From Gammaproteobacteria bacterium (GTDB lineage: Bacteria; Pseudomonadota; Gammaproteobacteria; DSM-16500): a stretch of 60,214 bases of DNA. Within the stretch, counting starts at the first letter, position 1, and every line of letters starts with the position of its first letter. Both the position numbers and the translations under genes were made by a program. Positions 1 to 9,242 of this stretch are shown here, one piece after another. The notes under the pieces were generated by a model. That model did not search any database. It saw only the letters and a program-made list of their open reading frames with translations, and had not been told where the DNA came from. The stretch covers positions 1 to 60,214 of the forward strand of contig JARLJN010000164.1 of assembly GCA_031291255.1 (NCBI GenBank). Direction: 5' to 3'.

Positions 1-60
1 TTACGAAACCCAACATAACGTTACGTTGGGTTTCGTAAAAAGCACTCAACCCAACCTACA
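1..60. repeat. REP/REPIN-type palindromic repeat, family A, cut by window edge
   Basis: Positions 1-14 and 25-38 form a perfect inverted repeat (TTACGAAACCCAAC), followed by CTCAACCCAACCTAC ending at 59. The same string occurs in full at 48504-48583, so this copy is a complete element whose left GTAG arm lies outside the window. It sits upstream of hemA. Other family A copies are at 39904, 48504, 56136, 56336 and 60074. Confidence 0.8.
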
Positions 61-129
61 ACTTGTTTGAGGTTTAAAAAATAAATAGGATAGCCCACTG
101 CGGAATAGCAGCAAAACACAAACAAACCT

Positions 130-157
130 TTGGTTTTCGCGTGAGTTAACATAAAAT
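130..157 (+). promoter_or_regulatory. possible sigma-70 promoter of hemA
   Basis: A TTGGTT box at 130-135 and a TAAAAT box at 152-157 are 16 bases apart, which would start transcription about 30 bases before the hemA ATG. The -35 match is weak (three of six bases), so this is only a candidate. Confidence 0.3.
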
Positions 158-195
158 AGGCCACCTTTTGAAAAAACCCCGGATACCCGTGTCTG

Positions 196-1458
196 ATGCC
201 TATCATAGCCTGTGGAATAAATCATAAAACAGCCGCTCTGGACTTACGAGAGCAGGCAGTGTTCTCCCTCGATAAGCTGGCGCTTTATCTAAGTGATTTA
301 TTATCCTATGACTTCGTTCGTGAAGCAGTCATTTTATCGACCTGCAATCGCTCAGAAGTGTATTGTGATGCGGATGATGTCGAACAAATTATTGATTGGT
401 TTTGTTTGCAGCATCATTTGACGCGTGATCAGATCGAGCCTGCTTTGTATGTTTATCGTGATGAAGAAGCGGTTCAGCATATTATGCAAGTCGCATGCGG
501 TCTAGATTCTATGATTTTGGGTGAGACGCAAATTTTGGGTCAAATGAAAGATGCTTTTTCAGAAAGCTGTGCATCAGGTGCAGTGGGTGGATTATTCAAT
601 CGTTTATTTCAACAAGTTTTTGCAGTGGCAAAAGAAGTGCGTTCCAATACAGCCATAGGCGCATGTCCTGTTTCAGTTGCATCAGCAGCTGTTGGACTTG
701 CAAAACAAATTGTGACTTCATTTAATCAAGCTGCAGCTTTAGTTATTGGCGCTGGTGATACGGTTGATTTAGTGATTCGTCATTTGAAAGCGCATGCTAT
801 ACAAAAAATTATTATTATCAATCGTAGTTTTGAGAACGCTAAAGTCTTAGCAAAAAAACATGATATAGAGGCAATGATTTTTTCCGATCTAGCAAAAGCA
901 TTAGAAACAGTTGATATTGTCATTTCTGCAACGAGCAGCACTAGTCCAGTCGTGACACATAAGTTGATGTCGAATGTCATGAAGAAACGTCAAAATAAAT
1001 TTATTGCTATGATTGATATCGCAGTGCCGCGCGATATTGAGTCTGCTGTTGCAGAATTAGAAAATGTTTCTTTGCAATGCATAGATGATTTAAAACGTAT
1101 TATTCAACATAATTTAAAAGGGCGTGAACACGCTGCTGAAAAAGCGCGTGATGTGATTCAACAAAAAAGCCGTGATTTTATCGCGTGGCTTTCATCGCTA
1201 GATATAGTGTCTTTGACGATACGAAAATATCGCAATCAAATTGAAGATATCAGTCGATTAGAAATGATTAAAGCAACAAAACAATTAGAGCGTGGAGAAG
1301 ATCCGATTTTAGTATTAACTAATTTTGCTTACGCTTTTACAAATAAATTACTTCATTCTCCCAGTGTGCAATTGCGTCAAGCAGGTGTAGAAGGCAGATT
1401 AGATGTCTTGCAATTCGCGCAACAATTATTTGCTATTTCTGAATCCGAGTTAACATGA
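196..1458 (+). CDS. hemA: glutamyl-tRNA reductase
   Basis: The protein reduces glutamyl-tRNA(Glu) to glutamate-1-semialdehyde with NADPH, the first committed step of C5-pathway tetrapyrrole synthesis in the cytoplasm. Length (420 residues) is normal. The N-terminal catalytic domain has the STCNR motif with the nucleophilic Cys at residue 50 and the conserved [15 protein letters not shown] stretch near residues 102-116. A Rossmann-type NADPH domain follows (VIGAGDT near 183-189), then a helical dimerisation region. It overlaps prfA by four bases, the familiar gammaproteobacterial hemA-prfA-prmC order. hemB of the same pathway lies at 38026 in this window. Confidence 0.96.
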   Translation: MPIIACGINHKTAALDLREQAVFSLDKLALYLSDLLSYDFVREAVILSTCNRSEVYCDADDVEQIIDWFCLQHHLTRDQIEPALYVYRDEEAVQHIMQVACGLDSMILGETQILGQMKDAFSESCASGAVGGLFNRLFQQVFAVAKEVRSNTAIGACPVSVASAAVGLAKQIVTSFNQAAALVIGAGDTVDLVIRHLKAHAIQKIIIINRSFENAKVLAKKHDIEAMIFSDLAKALETVDIVISATSSTSPVVTHKLMSNVMKKRQNKFIAMIDIAVPRDIESAVAELENVSLQCIDDLKRIIQHNLKGREHAAEKARDVIQQKSRDFIAWLSSLDIVSLTIRKYRNQIEDISRLEMIKATKQLERGEDPILVLTNFAYAFTNKLLHSPSVQLRQAGVEGRLDVLQFAQQLFAISESELT

Positions 1459-2537
1459 AACCATCTATACAAAAAAAATTACAGTCATTAGTTGAGCGTC
1501 ATGAAGAATTAAGCGCATTGCTTTCTGATGCAGGCGTGATTAATAACCAAGAAAAATTTCGCGATTATTCTCGAGAATATTCGCATCTCGAACCTGTTGT
1601 AAGAGCATTTAAGTCACATGAAAATTGTTTGCATGATATAGAGAGCGCAAAAGAATTATTAAATGAATCTGATCCAGAAATGCAGCAACTTGCAGAACAA
1701 GAATTAAAAACATCAGAAGAACAGTTAATTAAATTAGAAGATGATTTGCAAATTTTATTATTACCACGTGATCCTCATGATGATAATAATATTTTTTTAG
1801 AAATTAGAGCAGGCGCTGGCGGTGATGAAGCCTCTATTTTTTCTGGCGATTTATACCGCATGTATAGTCGCTATGCAGAAGCACAAGGCTGGCAAGTTGA
1901 AATGATTACAGCAAGTCATGGTGAACATGGCGGCTATAAAGAAATTATTTTACGTATTATAGGTCAAGGTGCTTACTCACGTTTTAAATTTGAATCAGGT
2001 GTGCATAGAGTGCAGCGTGTACCTGAAACAGAAGCACAGGGTCGTATTCATACGTCCACTTGTACGATTGCAGTTTTGCCAGAAGTCGATGAAGTCGAAA
2101 GCATTGAAATTAATCCCGCTGATTTACGCATAGATACTTTTCGTGCATCAGGTGCAGGCGGACAGCACGTTCAAAAAACAGATTCAGCCATTCGTATTAC
2201 GCACATTCCTACAGGAACAGTCATCGAATGTCAGGATGAGCGTTCACAACATAAAAATAAAGCGCGCGCAATGTCTGTATTGAAAGCGAGACTGCTCGCT
2301 GCAGAGCGCTCTAAACAACAGCAACAGCAAGCTGAAACACGCCGTAACTTAGTGGGTACAGGAGATCGTTCAGAGCGTATTCGTACTTACAATTTTCCTC
2401 AAGGCCGCTTAACAGATCATAGAATTAATCTCACTTTATATAAGTTACCTGATATTATGGAAGGTCACTTAGAGCCAGTAGTTGCCGCTTTAACACAAGA
2501 ATATCAAGCAGATCTGTTAGCAGAGATGGGAGATTAG
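1455..2537 (+). CDS. prfA: peptide chain release factor 1
   Basis: RF1 reads UAA and UAG stop codons and releases the finished peptide from the ribosome. The 360-residue length is standard. The GGQ catalytic motif is at 235-237 in the context [12 protein letters not shown], and its Gln is the methylation target of the downstream gene product PrmC. The codon-recognition tripeptide is Pro-Glu-Thr at 190-192, a variant of the RF1 Pro-x-Thr motif, and not the Ser-Pro-Phe of RF2. The ATG overlaps the hemA stop (ATGA), suggesting translational coupling. Confidence 0.96.
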   Translation: MKPSIQKKLQSLVERHEELSALLSDAGVINNQEKFRDYSREYSHLEPVVRAFKSHENCLHDIESAKELLNESDPEMQQLAEQELKTSEEQLIKLEDDLQILLLPRDPHDDNNIFLEIRAGAGGDEASIFSGDLYRMYSRYAEAQGWQVEMITASHGEHGGYKEIILRIIGQGAYSRFKFESGVHRVQRVPETEAQGRIHTSTCTIAVLPEVDEVESIEINPADLRIDTFRASGAGGQHVQKTDSAIRITHIPTGTVIECQDERSQHKNKARAMSVLKARLLAAERSKQQQQQAETRRNLVGTGDRSERIRTYNFPQGRLTDHRINLTLYKLPDIMEGHLEPVVAALTQEYQADLLAEMGD

Positions 2538-2540
2538 GGG

Positions 2541-3419
2541 ATGTTGCATAATGCTCAAGTTTCGCAAACGATTGCTTGTGCTTTGCAAAAGGGTAATCAA
2601 GTCCTTGCTCACTCAAGTGCAAGTCCACGGCTAGATGCAGAGATTTTATTAGGGCATAGTTTGCAAGCGACTCGTAGTTATCTTCATGCCTGGCCTGAAA
2701 AAGTATTGAGTGAAACGCAAGAAGATAGTTTTGAGCAATTATTAGTGCGCCGTTCTCAAGGTGAACCCATTGCTTATCTTGTTGGCTATAAAGAATTTTG
2801 GTCGCTTAAGTTAAAAGTGACTCCGGCTGTTCTCATTCCGCGAGATGAAACTGAACTATTGGTTGAGCGAGTACTCGAGTTATTTGCAGCAGAAACACCC
2901 AGAGTGATTGCGGATTTAGGGACAGGCAGTGGAGCCATCGCATTAGCTATAGCCAAAGAAAGACCCTTGTGGCAGATTTTTGCCACCGACCTCTCGAAGG
3001 ATGCTTTGGATGTCGCACAAGAAAATGCAAAACGTCTGGGGCTGGCTAATGTATTCTTTTCTCAAGGTTTTTGGTGCAATGCTTTACCCAGACAGGGGTT
3101 TGATGCCATCATTAGCAATCCACCCTATATTGCAGAAGGGGACAGAGAATTAGAGCAGCAGGTTGCTGATTTTGAGCCTTTAATGGCGTTAATTGCGCAA
3201 AAAGAGGGCTTACAAGATATTCAACAGATTCTCCGTGAAGCTAGAGGTTCATTGAAATCAGGTGGATACCTTTTACTAGAGCATGGATACCAGCAAGCAA
3301 AAGCAGTGCAAGATCAATTAAGTCAGGCGGGTTATGAGCAGATAGGCCTGTATCAAGATTTGGCAGGTTTAGATCGAGTTACAGTAAGTCGATTTGCCGG
3401 CCACGGAATTGCCTCTTGA
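2541..3419 (+). CDS. prmC: release factor glutamine N5-methyltransferase PrmC
   Basis: PrmC methylates the Gln of the GGQ motif in RF1 and RF2 using S-adenosylmethionine. The protein has an N-terminal helical domain, a SAM-binding motif DLGTGSGAIA at 125-134 and the diagnostic NPPY active-site motif at 193-196, which contacts the target glutamine. The length of 292 residues fits the family. The gene begins three bases after prfA, so enzyme and substrate are made together. Confidence 0.95.
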   Translation: MLHNAQVSQTIACALQKGNQVLAHSSASPRLDAEILLGHSLQATRSYLHAWPEKVLSETQEDSFEQLLVRRSQGEPIAYLVGYKEFWSLKLKVTPAVLIPRDETELLVERVLELFAAETPRVIADLGTGSGAIALAIAKERPLWQIFATDLSKDALDVAQENAKRLGLANVFFSQGFWCNALPRQGFDAIISNPPYIAEGDRELEQQVADFEPLMALIAQKEGLQDIQQILREARGSLKSGGYLLLEHGYQQAKAVQDQLSQAGYEQIGLYQDLAGLDRVTVSRFAGHGIAS

Positions 3420-3427
3420 GAGTGTTT

Positions 3428-3457
3428 TTGGTATAGATGCGTTTTTTGTACTAAAAT
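3428..3457 (+). promoter_or_regulatory. probable sigma-70 promoter of dksA
   Basis: A TTGGTA box (3428-3433) and a TAAAAT box (3452-3457) are separated by 18 bases. A Shine-Dalgarno AGGAGA follows at 3470-3475, just before the dksA ATG at 3481. The leader would be short, about 17-20 bases. Confidence 0.4.
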
Positions 3458-3480
3458 AAAAGTTAGGTTAGGAGAATGTC

Positions 3481-3921
3481 ATGGCGATTAAAGATATATT
3501 AGAGCCGAGTTTAGAAGTATTAGGTATGAGTCCTTTTAAGCCGAAGAAGGGCGAGGAATACATGAGTGGCCCCATGCGCCAGCATTTTACTAAAATGCTA
3601 ACACTCTTACGCCAACAGATCATGGAAGGTGCTGACAGAACTGTGACGCACATGAAGGATGATGCAATCAATTATCCTGACCCTAATGATAGAGCCAGCC
3701 AAGAAGAAGAATTTCGTTTAGAATTACGTACACGTGATCGTGAACGTAAGCTTCTTAAAAAAATCGAAGAAGCTTTGCAGTTGCTCACAGATAAAGAATA
3801 CGGGTATTGTGAAGTATGCGGTGTGGAAATTGGTTTACGTCGTTTAGAAGCTAGACCTACAGCCACTCTTTGCATTGATTGTAAAACATTAGATGAAATT
3901 AAGGAAAAACAACAAGGATAG
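3481..3921 (+). CDS. dksA: RNA polymerase-binding transcription factor DksA
   Basis: DksA enters the secondary channel of RNA polymerase and, with ppGpp, adjusts rRNA and stress promoters. The 146-residue protein has the coiled-coil tip motif DPNDRA with the two key aspartates at 67 and 70, and a C-terminal four-cysteine zinc finger (C110, C113, C131, C134). A good AGGAGA ribosome binding site supports the start. It precedes the Dot/Icm operon by 96 bases. In Legionella, ppGpp and DksA help govern the switch to the transmissive state; a direct link here is only inference from adjacency. Confidence 0.96.
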   Translation: MAIKDILEPSLEVLGMSPFKPKKGEEYMSGPMRQHFTKMLTLLRQQIMEGADRTVTHMKDDAINYPDPNDRASQEEEFRLELRTRDRERKLLKKIEEALQLLTDKEYGYCEVCGVEIGLRRLEARPTATLCIDCKTLDEIKEKQQG

Positions 3922-4017
3922 CATTATTCTTTGTTGCTGCCTGACTACACGGATCCCTTCATTCAATATATCGGTGAGGGGAAAGTTTAAAAGATGCCAT
4001 TTAAAAGGTATTGAATA

Positions 4018-5130
4018 ATGGCTGCAGCACCACAACAAGGTCAAGGTGAAGGAACTGCTGGAATCTTATGGGTTTCTGTTGCGTTTCTTGCCACTATCGC
4101 TGTTATTTGGTTTGCTTTTAAAAACGTTTTAATCACCTATTATTTTAAACTCAAGTTGTTCGAAATCAGTTTAATCAGTTATTTTACTGATAGTTTGAAC
4201 GGGGTTCGCTATGACATATTGTCTGCTAATGCCAATAAGATAACGTTTCCTGAAGTATTAAAATTAGGTGAACAAGTTGGTAATTATTTAGTTTATCCCT
4301 GCATAGCTATTATTGTCATATTAGCCATCACAGTCTATTTCACAAATTCAGTTCGAAGCTTCAAACGTACCTATGATATGAAAGCATTGGCCACGTCTGA
4401 ACAAGTTAATTGGCCGCAAATTTCTCCAGTTGTTAAACTCGATTTAGTCAAAACAAATATTGATACAGGGCCATGGGCAATGGCGCTTGCTCCCATGGCT
4501 TTTTGTAAGAAAAATAATTTATTAGTTGAGCATAAACGTGCAATGCAAGAAGGCATGACGCGCAAAGATTTGCATCAAATTGATGTGACATTAAAGCGCG
4601 GGATTGCGAATAAAATATTTGCGACGCAGTTAGGCCCTTTGTGGGCGGGTACTCAGCGTTTGCCTCCTCATATGAAAGCGCTTTTTGCTATTTTTGCAGC
4701 ACGCTTAAATGGTGATGGCAAAGCGATGGACATGCTTAAGCAGTTAAATGTTTCTTGCACGACAAAATTAAATTTTAGTGGCACAGATCAGTTATGTAAG
4801 AAACATGAGTCTACTAAATTAGTTCAGCAAATTGTGAATTCGCATGCCTATGTGCTAACGGTAATGGCCTCTATGTTAGTAGGTGCACGCACTGATGGTG
4901 TGCAAGCCTCAGCAGATTTTTTGTGGTTAAAACCTGTGGACCGCCGTTTATGGTATGTCTTGAATACAGTAGGTAGACAAACTCCTTTTTGTGAAGTAGC
5001 TGGTGTGTTTGCGCATTGGGTTGCAGAAAGAGAAATGGGTAAACCGTTAATTGTGCCCATGATAGAAGAAGCAACGAATGCTTTAGAAAAAGCATTAAGT
5101 GAAATTGTTTATAAACCAGATGAAGAGTAG
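4018..5130 (+). CDS. dotM: Dot/Icm coupling-complex protein DotM (IcmP)
   Basis: DotM is an inner-membrane part of the type IV coupling complex, which in Legionella binds a class of effectors with acidic Glu-rich signals through its cytoplasmic domain. The 370-residue protein begins with a membrane segment (about residues 14-38) and a second around 86-107, then a long soluble domain; this layout and length match the family (about 375). It is the first Dot/Icm gene here and is followed by dotL, the usual order. Upstream icmQ, R, S and T, often next to icmP, are absent and dksA is found instead. Confidence 0.92.
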   Translation: MAAAPQQGQGEGTAGILWVSVAFLATIAVIWFAFKNVLITYYFKLKLFEISLISYFTDSLNGVRYDILSANANKITFPEVLKLGEQVGNYLVYPCIAIIVILAITVYFTNSVRSFKRTYDMKALATSEQVNWPQISPVVKLDLVKTNIDTGPWAMALAPMAFCKKNNLLVEHKRAMQEGMTRKDLHQIDVTLKRGIANKIFATQLGPLWAGTQRLPPHMKALFAIFAARLNGDGKAMDMLKQLNVSCTTKLNFSGTDQLCKKHESTKLVQQIVNSHAYVLTVMASMLVGARTDGVQASADFLWLKPVDRRLWYVLNTVGRQTPFCEVAGVFAHWVAEREMGKPLIVPMIEEATNALEKALSEIVYKPDEE

Positions 5131-5198
5131 GCGTGGGATATCTGCAACGACAGGACCCCGCTCGATGATGCTGCCCTAGATAAGTGCTTGGAGGAAAT

Positions 5199-7571
5199 AT
5201 GCAGCGTGGTTTAGATGAGCAAAATGAGCTGTCTCCTCAGCTGTTGTTACGTGATACACGTACAACAGGCATGCGTATTGTCGACTTTTTTAAAGACCCT
5301 GCACAAAGTGCAACGTTGTTATTTAGTTTTGCTATAGCTGTTTATTTTCTTCCTGCTGTGAATGAAGTGATAACCTTAGTTGCTATACTTGTTTTTTTCT
5401 ATGCATATACCAGACCATCTAAATTACCCTTTCGTATGCCTTTGCGTTCTGGCGCTCCCGATTACAATGATCCTTTACCAGGAACCGCTAAGCCTCGTAA
5501 AGCGAGAGGCATTGCTTTTTTTGGAAATAGAAAAATAACAAACGAAGAGCTTTGGTTTAATAACGATGATATGCGTACACACGTATTAATCTTTGGTTCA
5601 ACCGGTAGTGGTAAAACTGAAGCGTTAGCATCCATTGCATTTAATGCACTCGTGCAGGGCAGCGGATTTTTATATGTTGATGGTAAAGGTGATAACAGTT
5701 TATTTGCAAAAGTATTTTCAATGTGTCGCTTTATGGGCCGTGAAGATGATTTGCTTTTAATTAATTTTATGACAGGTGCACGAGACATCGTTGGTGCGCA
5801 AGAGAAACGTTTATCGAATACGATGAATCCATTTTGTAATGGTTCATCCAGTATGTTGACACAATTAGTTGTGAGTTTGATGGATTCCGGCGGCCAAAGT
5901 GGTGATGGTGATATGTGGAAAGGCCGTGCCATAGTATTTGTTGAATCTATTATGAAAGTATTGGTTTACATGCGAGATCAAGGCCAAATTTTATTAGATG
6001 CAAATACCATTCGTAATTATTTTGAATTAACACGATTAGAGGCAATTGCCGTTGATAAAATGTTTATACGCGATAATCAAGAACCTGTCAGCTTAGCGAC
6101 TGCACCTACCGTTATTTTAGAACCTATAGTGAACTATATAAAAAACTTGCCGGGTTATGATCCTTCAAAAAAAGGTAAACAAAGTTCTCAAGTGTTAGAA
6201 CAGCATGGATTTATTACCATGCAATTAACTCGTGTATTTGGTTCATTAGCAGATACATACGGTCATATTATTCGTACTAATTTAGCGGAAGTTGATTTGA
6301 AGGACGTCGTATTAAATCGTCGAATTCTCGTTGTGCTATTGCCCGCATTAGAAAAATCGCCTGATGAATTATCTGCATTAGGAAAAGTTATTATTGCATC
6401 ATTAAAGGCAATGATGGCGGCAGGTCTAGGTGAATCAGTAGAAGGAACATATAAAGAAGTGATTACGCGTAAGCCTACTAATGCAGCTACACCTTACATG
6501 TGTATTTTGGATGAGTATGGTTATTATGCTGTAAAAGGATTTGCGGTTGTTCCTGCACAAGCGCGTTCGTTAGGGTTCTCTGTTATTTTTGCGGGACAAG
6601 ATTTACCTGCTTTCCAAAAGGCTTCAAAAGAAGAAGCTGCATCTATCGGTGCTAACACCAACATTAAAATTTGTATGAAATTAGAAGATCCGCAAGAAAC
6701 GTGGGAATTTTTCTCTAAAACTGCGGGTGAATCGTATGTGACAAAAGTGGATTCTTTCCAGACCAATTCACAAAGTATTTTAAATAATTATATGGACAGC
6801 CGCAGTGCTTCTACAGAAAAGCGTGCTCGTATTGATCTTCAAGATTTAAAAGATCAGCGTGAAGGTGAGGCGCATATATTTTTCAAATCTAAAATTATTC
6901 GTGCGCGTATGTTTTTCGCGAATCCATCTCCTGTAGAGCGTATTCGTATAAATCATTTCTTGAAAGTTGAGCCGCCTATAGGCAGAGTCTTGATGGACTT
7001 GGAGACCAGGATAGATAGATTTGAGGCATTGTTAGCGGCAAATGAACTCTTTTTTGCTGAAGATGTGAATGATGAAGCAGAGGAGTTAAAAATTATTGCC
7101 ACTGCTATGAGTGAAAATGTTGAAACGAATCCTATAGAGCGAGGCGTTACTGCATTATTGGCATTTCATAATCGCAATAATGTTGAGGGTGAAGCAGAAG
7201 GAGAAGGGGAGCTTGCTGCTGTAGAAGAAGAGGCAGTTGTTGAGCCAGGACGTTTAAATATTTTTACGAAAATCGCATTGCCTGATGAGGTGAAAGAATT
7301 AGTAGGCAGTGCTAAATTTACTTCCTTCTCTGAACCCTTAATACAAAAATCATTTGTAAAAGATAAAGTTGAATTATTAGAAAGAGTGATGGGTAAGCCC
7401 GGTTCGCAAGCGCAAACAGTGACGTCCGAAATTATTAAAGATATGCAAATGGCAACAGATTATCCTCCTTACGTAGATGGCTTGTTACAGAGTGAAGAAG
7501 ATGTTGTTTCTGCTGTAAAAGATTTATGTGATTATGTTGAAACATTGGGAAGTTCTGGCGAAGAGAGCTAA
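5199..7571 (+). CDS. dotL: Dot/Icm type IV coupling ATPase DotL (IcmO)
   Basis: DotL is the VirD4-like ATPase that receives effectors and hands them to the Dot/Icm channel. I chose ATG 5199 because GGAGGA at 5190-5195 sits just upstream; an in-frame GTG at 5184 would lie ahead of that site. From this start there are 790 residues: two membrane segments within the first 80 residues, Walker A GSTGSGKT at 133-140, and Walker B ILDEYG near 436-441. The acidic C-terminal tail (after about residue 600, with a Glu-rich run near 660-680) corresponds to the region that in Legionella binds DotN, IcmS/IcmW and LvgA. Confidence 0.95.
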   Translation: MQRGLDEQNELSPQLLLRDTRTTGMRIVDFFKDPAQSATLLFSFAIAVYFLPAVNEVITLVAILVFFYAYTRPSKLPFRMPLRSGAPDYNDPLPGTAKPRKARGIAFFGNRKITNEELWFNNDDMRTHVLIFGSTGSGKTEALASIAFNALVQGSGFLYVDGKGDNSLFAKVFSMCRFMGREDDLLLINFMTGARDIVGAQEKRLSNTMNPFCNGSSSMLTQLVVSLMDSGGQSGDGDMWKGRAIVFVESIMKVLVYMRDQGQILLDANTIRNYFELTRLEAIAVDKMFIRDNQEPVSLATAPTVILEPIVNYIKNLPGYDPSKKGKQSSQVLEQHGFITMQLTRVFGSLADTYGHIIRTNLAEVDLKDVVLNRRILVVLLPALEKSPDELSALGKVIIASLKAMMAAGLGESVEGTYKEVITRKPTNAATPYMCILDEYGYYAVKGFAVVPAQARSLGFSVIFAGQDLPAFQKASKEEAASIGANTNIKICMKLEDPQETWEFFSKTAGESYVTKVDSFQTNSQSILNNYMDSRSASTEKRARIDLQDLKDQREGEAHIFFKSKIIRARMFFANPSPVERIRINHFLKVEPPIGRVLMDLETRIDRFEALLAANELFFAEDVNDEAEELKIIATAMSENVETNPIERGVTALLAFHNRNNVEGEAEGEGELAAVEEEAVVEPGRLNIFTKIALPDEVKELVGSAKFTSFSEPLIQKSFVKDKVELLERVMGKPGSQAQTVTSEIIKDMQMATDYPPYVDGLLQSEEDVVSAVKDLCDYVETLGSSGEES

Positions 7572-7635
7572 TAATTTATTGCTGGTACAAAATTAAAATG
7601 TATTTGATCAATAATAACAAGGAAGATTTTAAGAG

Positions 7636-8361
7636 ATGAACTCCGCGCAGCGTTCTTTTTTATTTTGTTTTTTGATGGCTATGCTCAGTGTATTGCAAGG
7701 ATGTGCTTCTTCTAACATATCACGTGGTGCAGCTAATAGTGTAGATACAGCTTACCAACATACGGCTTCATTAACTTCTGATGCGGGTAATACTGATATA
7801 GTCGATTCTTATAAAAATTCTTCAGAAATTGCGCAAGGCGCGGCAGTCGGCAGTTTGGTCGGTGCTGTAGCTGGAGGTGTAACAACAGGGTCAGCAGGTG
7901 TATTACCCGGAGCGTTGGGCGGTGCGGTGCTAGGCGGTGTTTTAGGTGCGTTTATTGAGCATCAGAGTAGTATCCTTGATCAGTTAGAAAATAGGGGCGG
8001 TAAAGTTTTTATTTTAGGCGACCAAGTGATGATTGTTCTGCCTTCAGAACAAATTTTTGTAGGTGTGAGTTCAGGCATACGTCCACAAGCTTATTCCACT
8101 TTAAATTTAGTGGCAAGAATGATAGGCAACTATGCCACCATGTCGGTTAAAGTAACCGCTTATACTCCTGGGGGCGGAGCACCTGAAGTTGAGCAAGCGG
8201 TTTCACAACAACAAGCAGATAGTGTAGTCAAGTATTTAGGTGCTCACGCGGATACTCGTTTAGTAACCGCTGTAGGATGTGGCTGGGCACATTTGATCGA
8301 CAAGGTAGGCGCAGAAGCAAATTACAGACTTGAAATTACATTTGAAAAGTTACCTGTGTAA
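7636..8361 (+). CDS. dotK: Dot/Icm outer-membrane lipoprotein DotK (IcmN)
   Basis: DotK is a peripheral lipoprotein of the Dot/Icm outer-membrane complex thought to contact peptidoglycan. The 241-residue protein has a lipoprotein signal with lipobox LQGC (Cys 23). A glycine-rich, zipper-like hydrophobic stretch lies around residues 73-111. The C-terminal domain resembles OmpA (about 130-241), although the usual Arg of the peptidoglycan motif appears replaced by Gln (QQQADSVVKYL). The glycine-zipper insert makes it longer than Legionella DotK. It sits in the expected position between dotL and dotJ. Confidence 0.82.
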   Translation: MNSAQRSFLFCFLMAMLSVLQGCASSNISRGAANSVDTAYQHTASLTSDAGNTDIVDSYKNSSEIAQGAAVGSLVGAVAGGVTTGSAGVLPGALGGAVLGGVLGAFIEHQSSILDQLENRGGKVFILGDQVMIVLPSEQIFVGVSSGIRPQAYSTLNLVARMIGNYATMSVKVTAYTPGGGAPEVEQAVSQQQADSVVKYLGAHADTRLVTAVGCGWAHLIDKVGAEANYRLEITFEKLPV

Positions 8362-8384
8362 TAACAATAGCGGAGTCATATACC

Positions 8385-8594
8385 ATGATAGGTACACGCA
8401 GTGATATAGCAAGATTGCAGAGTGACTTTTATCGTGATTGTTATCACATGGTTTTAAAATGGTTGATGGTGGAATGTATTATCATTTTATTGTTAATAGT
8501 GGGTATTATTTATTTTGTTGTTACGCATCCATCACCTCATTACTATGCAACGACGAGTACTGGCCAGATAATACCTATGATACCTATGCGTTAA
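8385..8594 (+). CDS. dotJ: Dot/Icm inner-membrane protein DotJ (IcmM)
   Basis: DotJ is a short, degenerate relative of DotI that partners it in the inner membrane. This 69-residue protein keeps the family N-terminus (LQSDFYRDCYHMVLKW), a single membrane segment (about residues 28-46) and the start of the periplasmic part (HPSPHYYATT), then stops. The next genes show the same N-terminal pattern with a full periplasmic domain. Length is shorter than Legionella DotJ (about 94), but the position between dotK and dotI agrees. Confidence 0.8.
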   Translation: MIGTRSDIARLQSDFYRDCYHMVLKWLMVECIIILLLIVGIIYFVVTHPSPHYYATTSTGQIIPMIPMR

Positions 8595-8607
8595 TTGAGG
8601 GATAGAG

Positions 8608-9222
8608 ATGACTAGCCCAAGAGTAGATCCCACAGAAAATAAAAATATTTTTTATCGAGATTATTTCGAAAAAGTTATTATTATTTTAATGATTTCTATA
8701 GCAATAGGTTTGTTAGTAGCATGTTTCGTGCTTTATCAGGTTTTTCATAGACCATTACCTCGTTTTAATGCAGTGGCACCTGATGAACAACGTATGGGCT
8801 TACTCTCTTATAATGAGCCTAATTTGTTACCCAACACTATACTGACATGGGCAAGTAAAGCAGCGGTGGCCGCTTACACATTTGATTTTGTGAATTATGA
8901 TAAAGAAATGCTTGTTGCAAAACCCTATTTCACTGAAGCAGGTTGGGAAGCTTACCAAGCTGCTGTAGCAAACGTGATTACTCGTATTACCAAAGGTCAA
9001 TTATTTGTGAACGGTGTGGTAGCTGGACCTCCTGTTATTGCTAATCAAGGTGATTTGCCGGGCAGCGGATATTCTTGGCGAGTGCAAATTCCTTTTTTAG
9101 TGACTTATCAAAGTGCAGAAGAATCCAAGACCAGCAATTTTTTAGTGGTGCTAAGGATAGTGAAGGTTCCAACAGAAATTAATCCTGATGGAATCGGAAT
9201 TGAAAAATTTGAAATGTTGTAA
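8608..9222 (+). CDS. DotI/IcmL-family inner-membrane protein, paralogue 1
   Basis: The 204-residue protein has a short cytoplasmic N-terminus with the family FYRDYF motif, one membrane segment (about 24-46) and a periplasmic DotI-like domain (NTF2-like fold in known DotI structures). It is clearly related to the next gene but diverged: it lacks the conserved segment around AWKFEMPLLITY, having instead SWRVQIPFLVTY. Coxiella also carries more than one IcmL. It probably forms part of the DotI/DotJ inner-membrane complex, perhaps as a mixed oligomer, which is inference. Confidence 0.8.
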   Translation: MTSPRVDPTENKNIFYRDYFEKVIIILMISIAIGLLVACFVLYQVFHRPLPRFNAVAPDEQRMGLLSYNEPNLLPNTILTWASKAAVAAYTFDFVNYDKEMLVAKPYFTEAGWEAYQAAVANVITRITKGQLFVNGVVAGPPVIANQGDLPGSGYSWRVQIPFLVTYQSAEESKTSNFLVVLRIVKVPTEINPDGIGIEKFEML

Positions 9223-9242
9223 ACATTTGTTAAAGGAATGTT

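Noticed and set aside
1..60. CRISPR-like array from the repeated GTAGGTTGGGTTGAG units
   Set aside because: The copies are scattered over the whole window between unrelated genes, are palindromic, and have no regular spacers or cas genes.
2022..2030. Pro-Glu-Thr in RF1 as a specificity change
   Set aside because: RF1 requires Pro-x-Thr and tolerates different middle residues, so this is ordinary variation; UAA, UAG and UGA stops are all used here.
5462..5932. A 156-codon - strand open frame inside dotL
   Set aside because: It is fully inside the conserved ATPase region of dotL and looks like a shadow of its codon usage.
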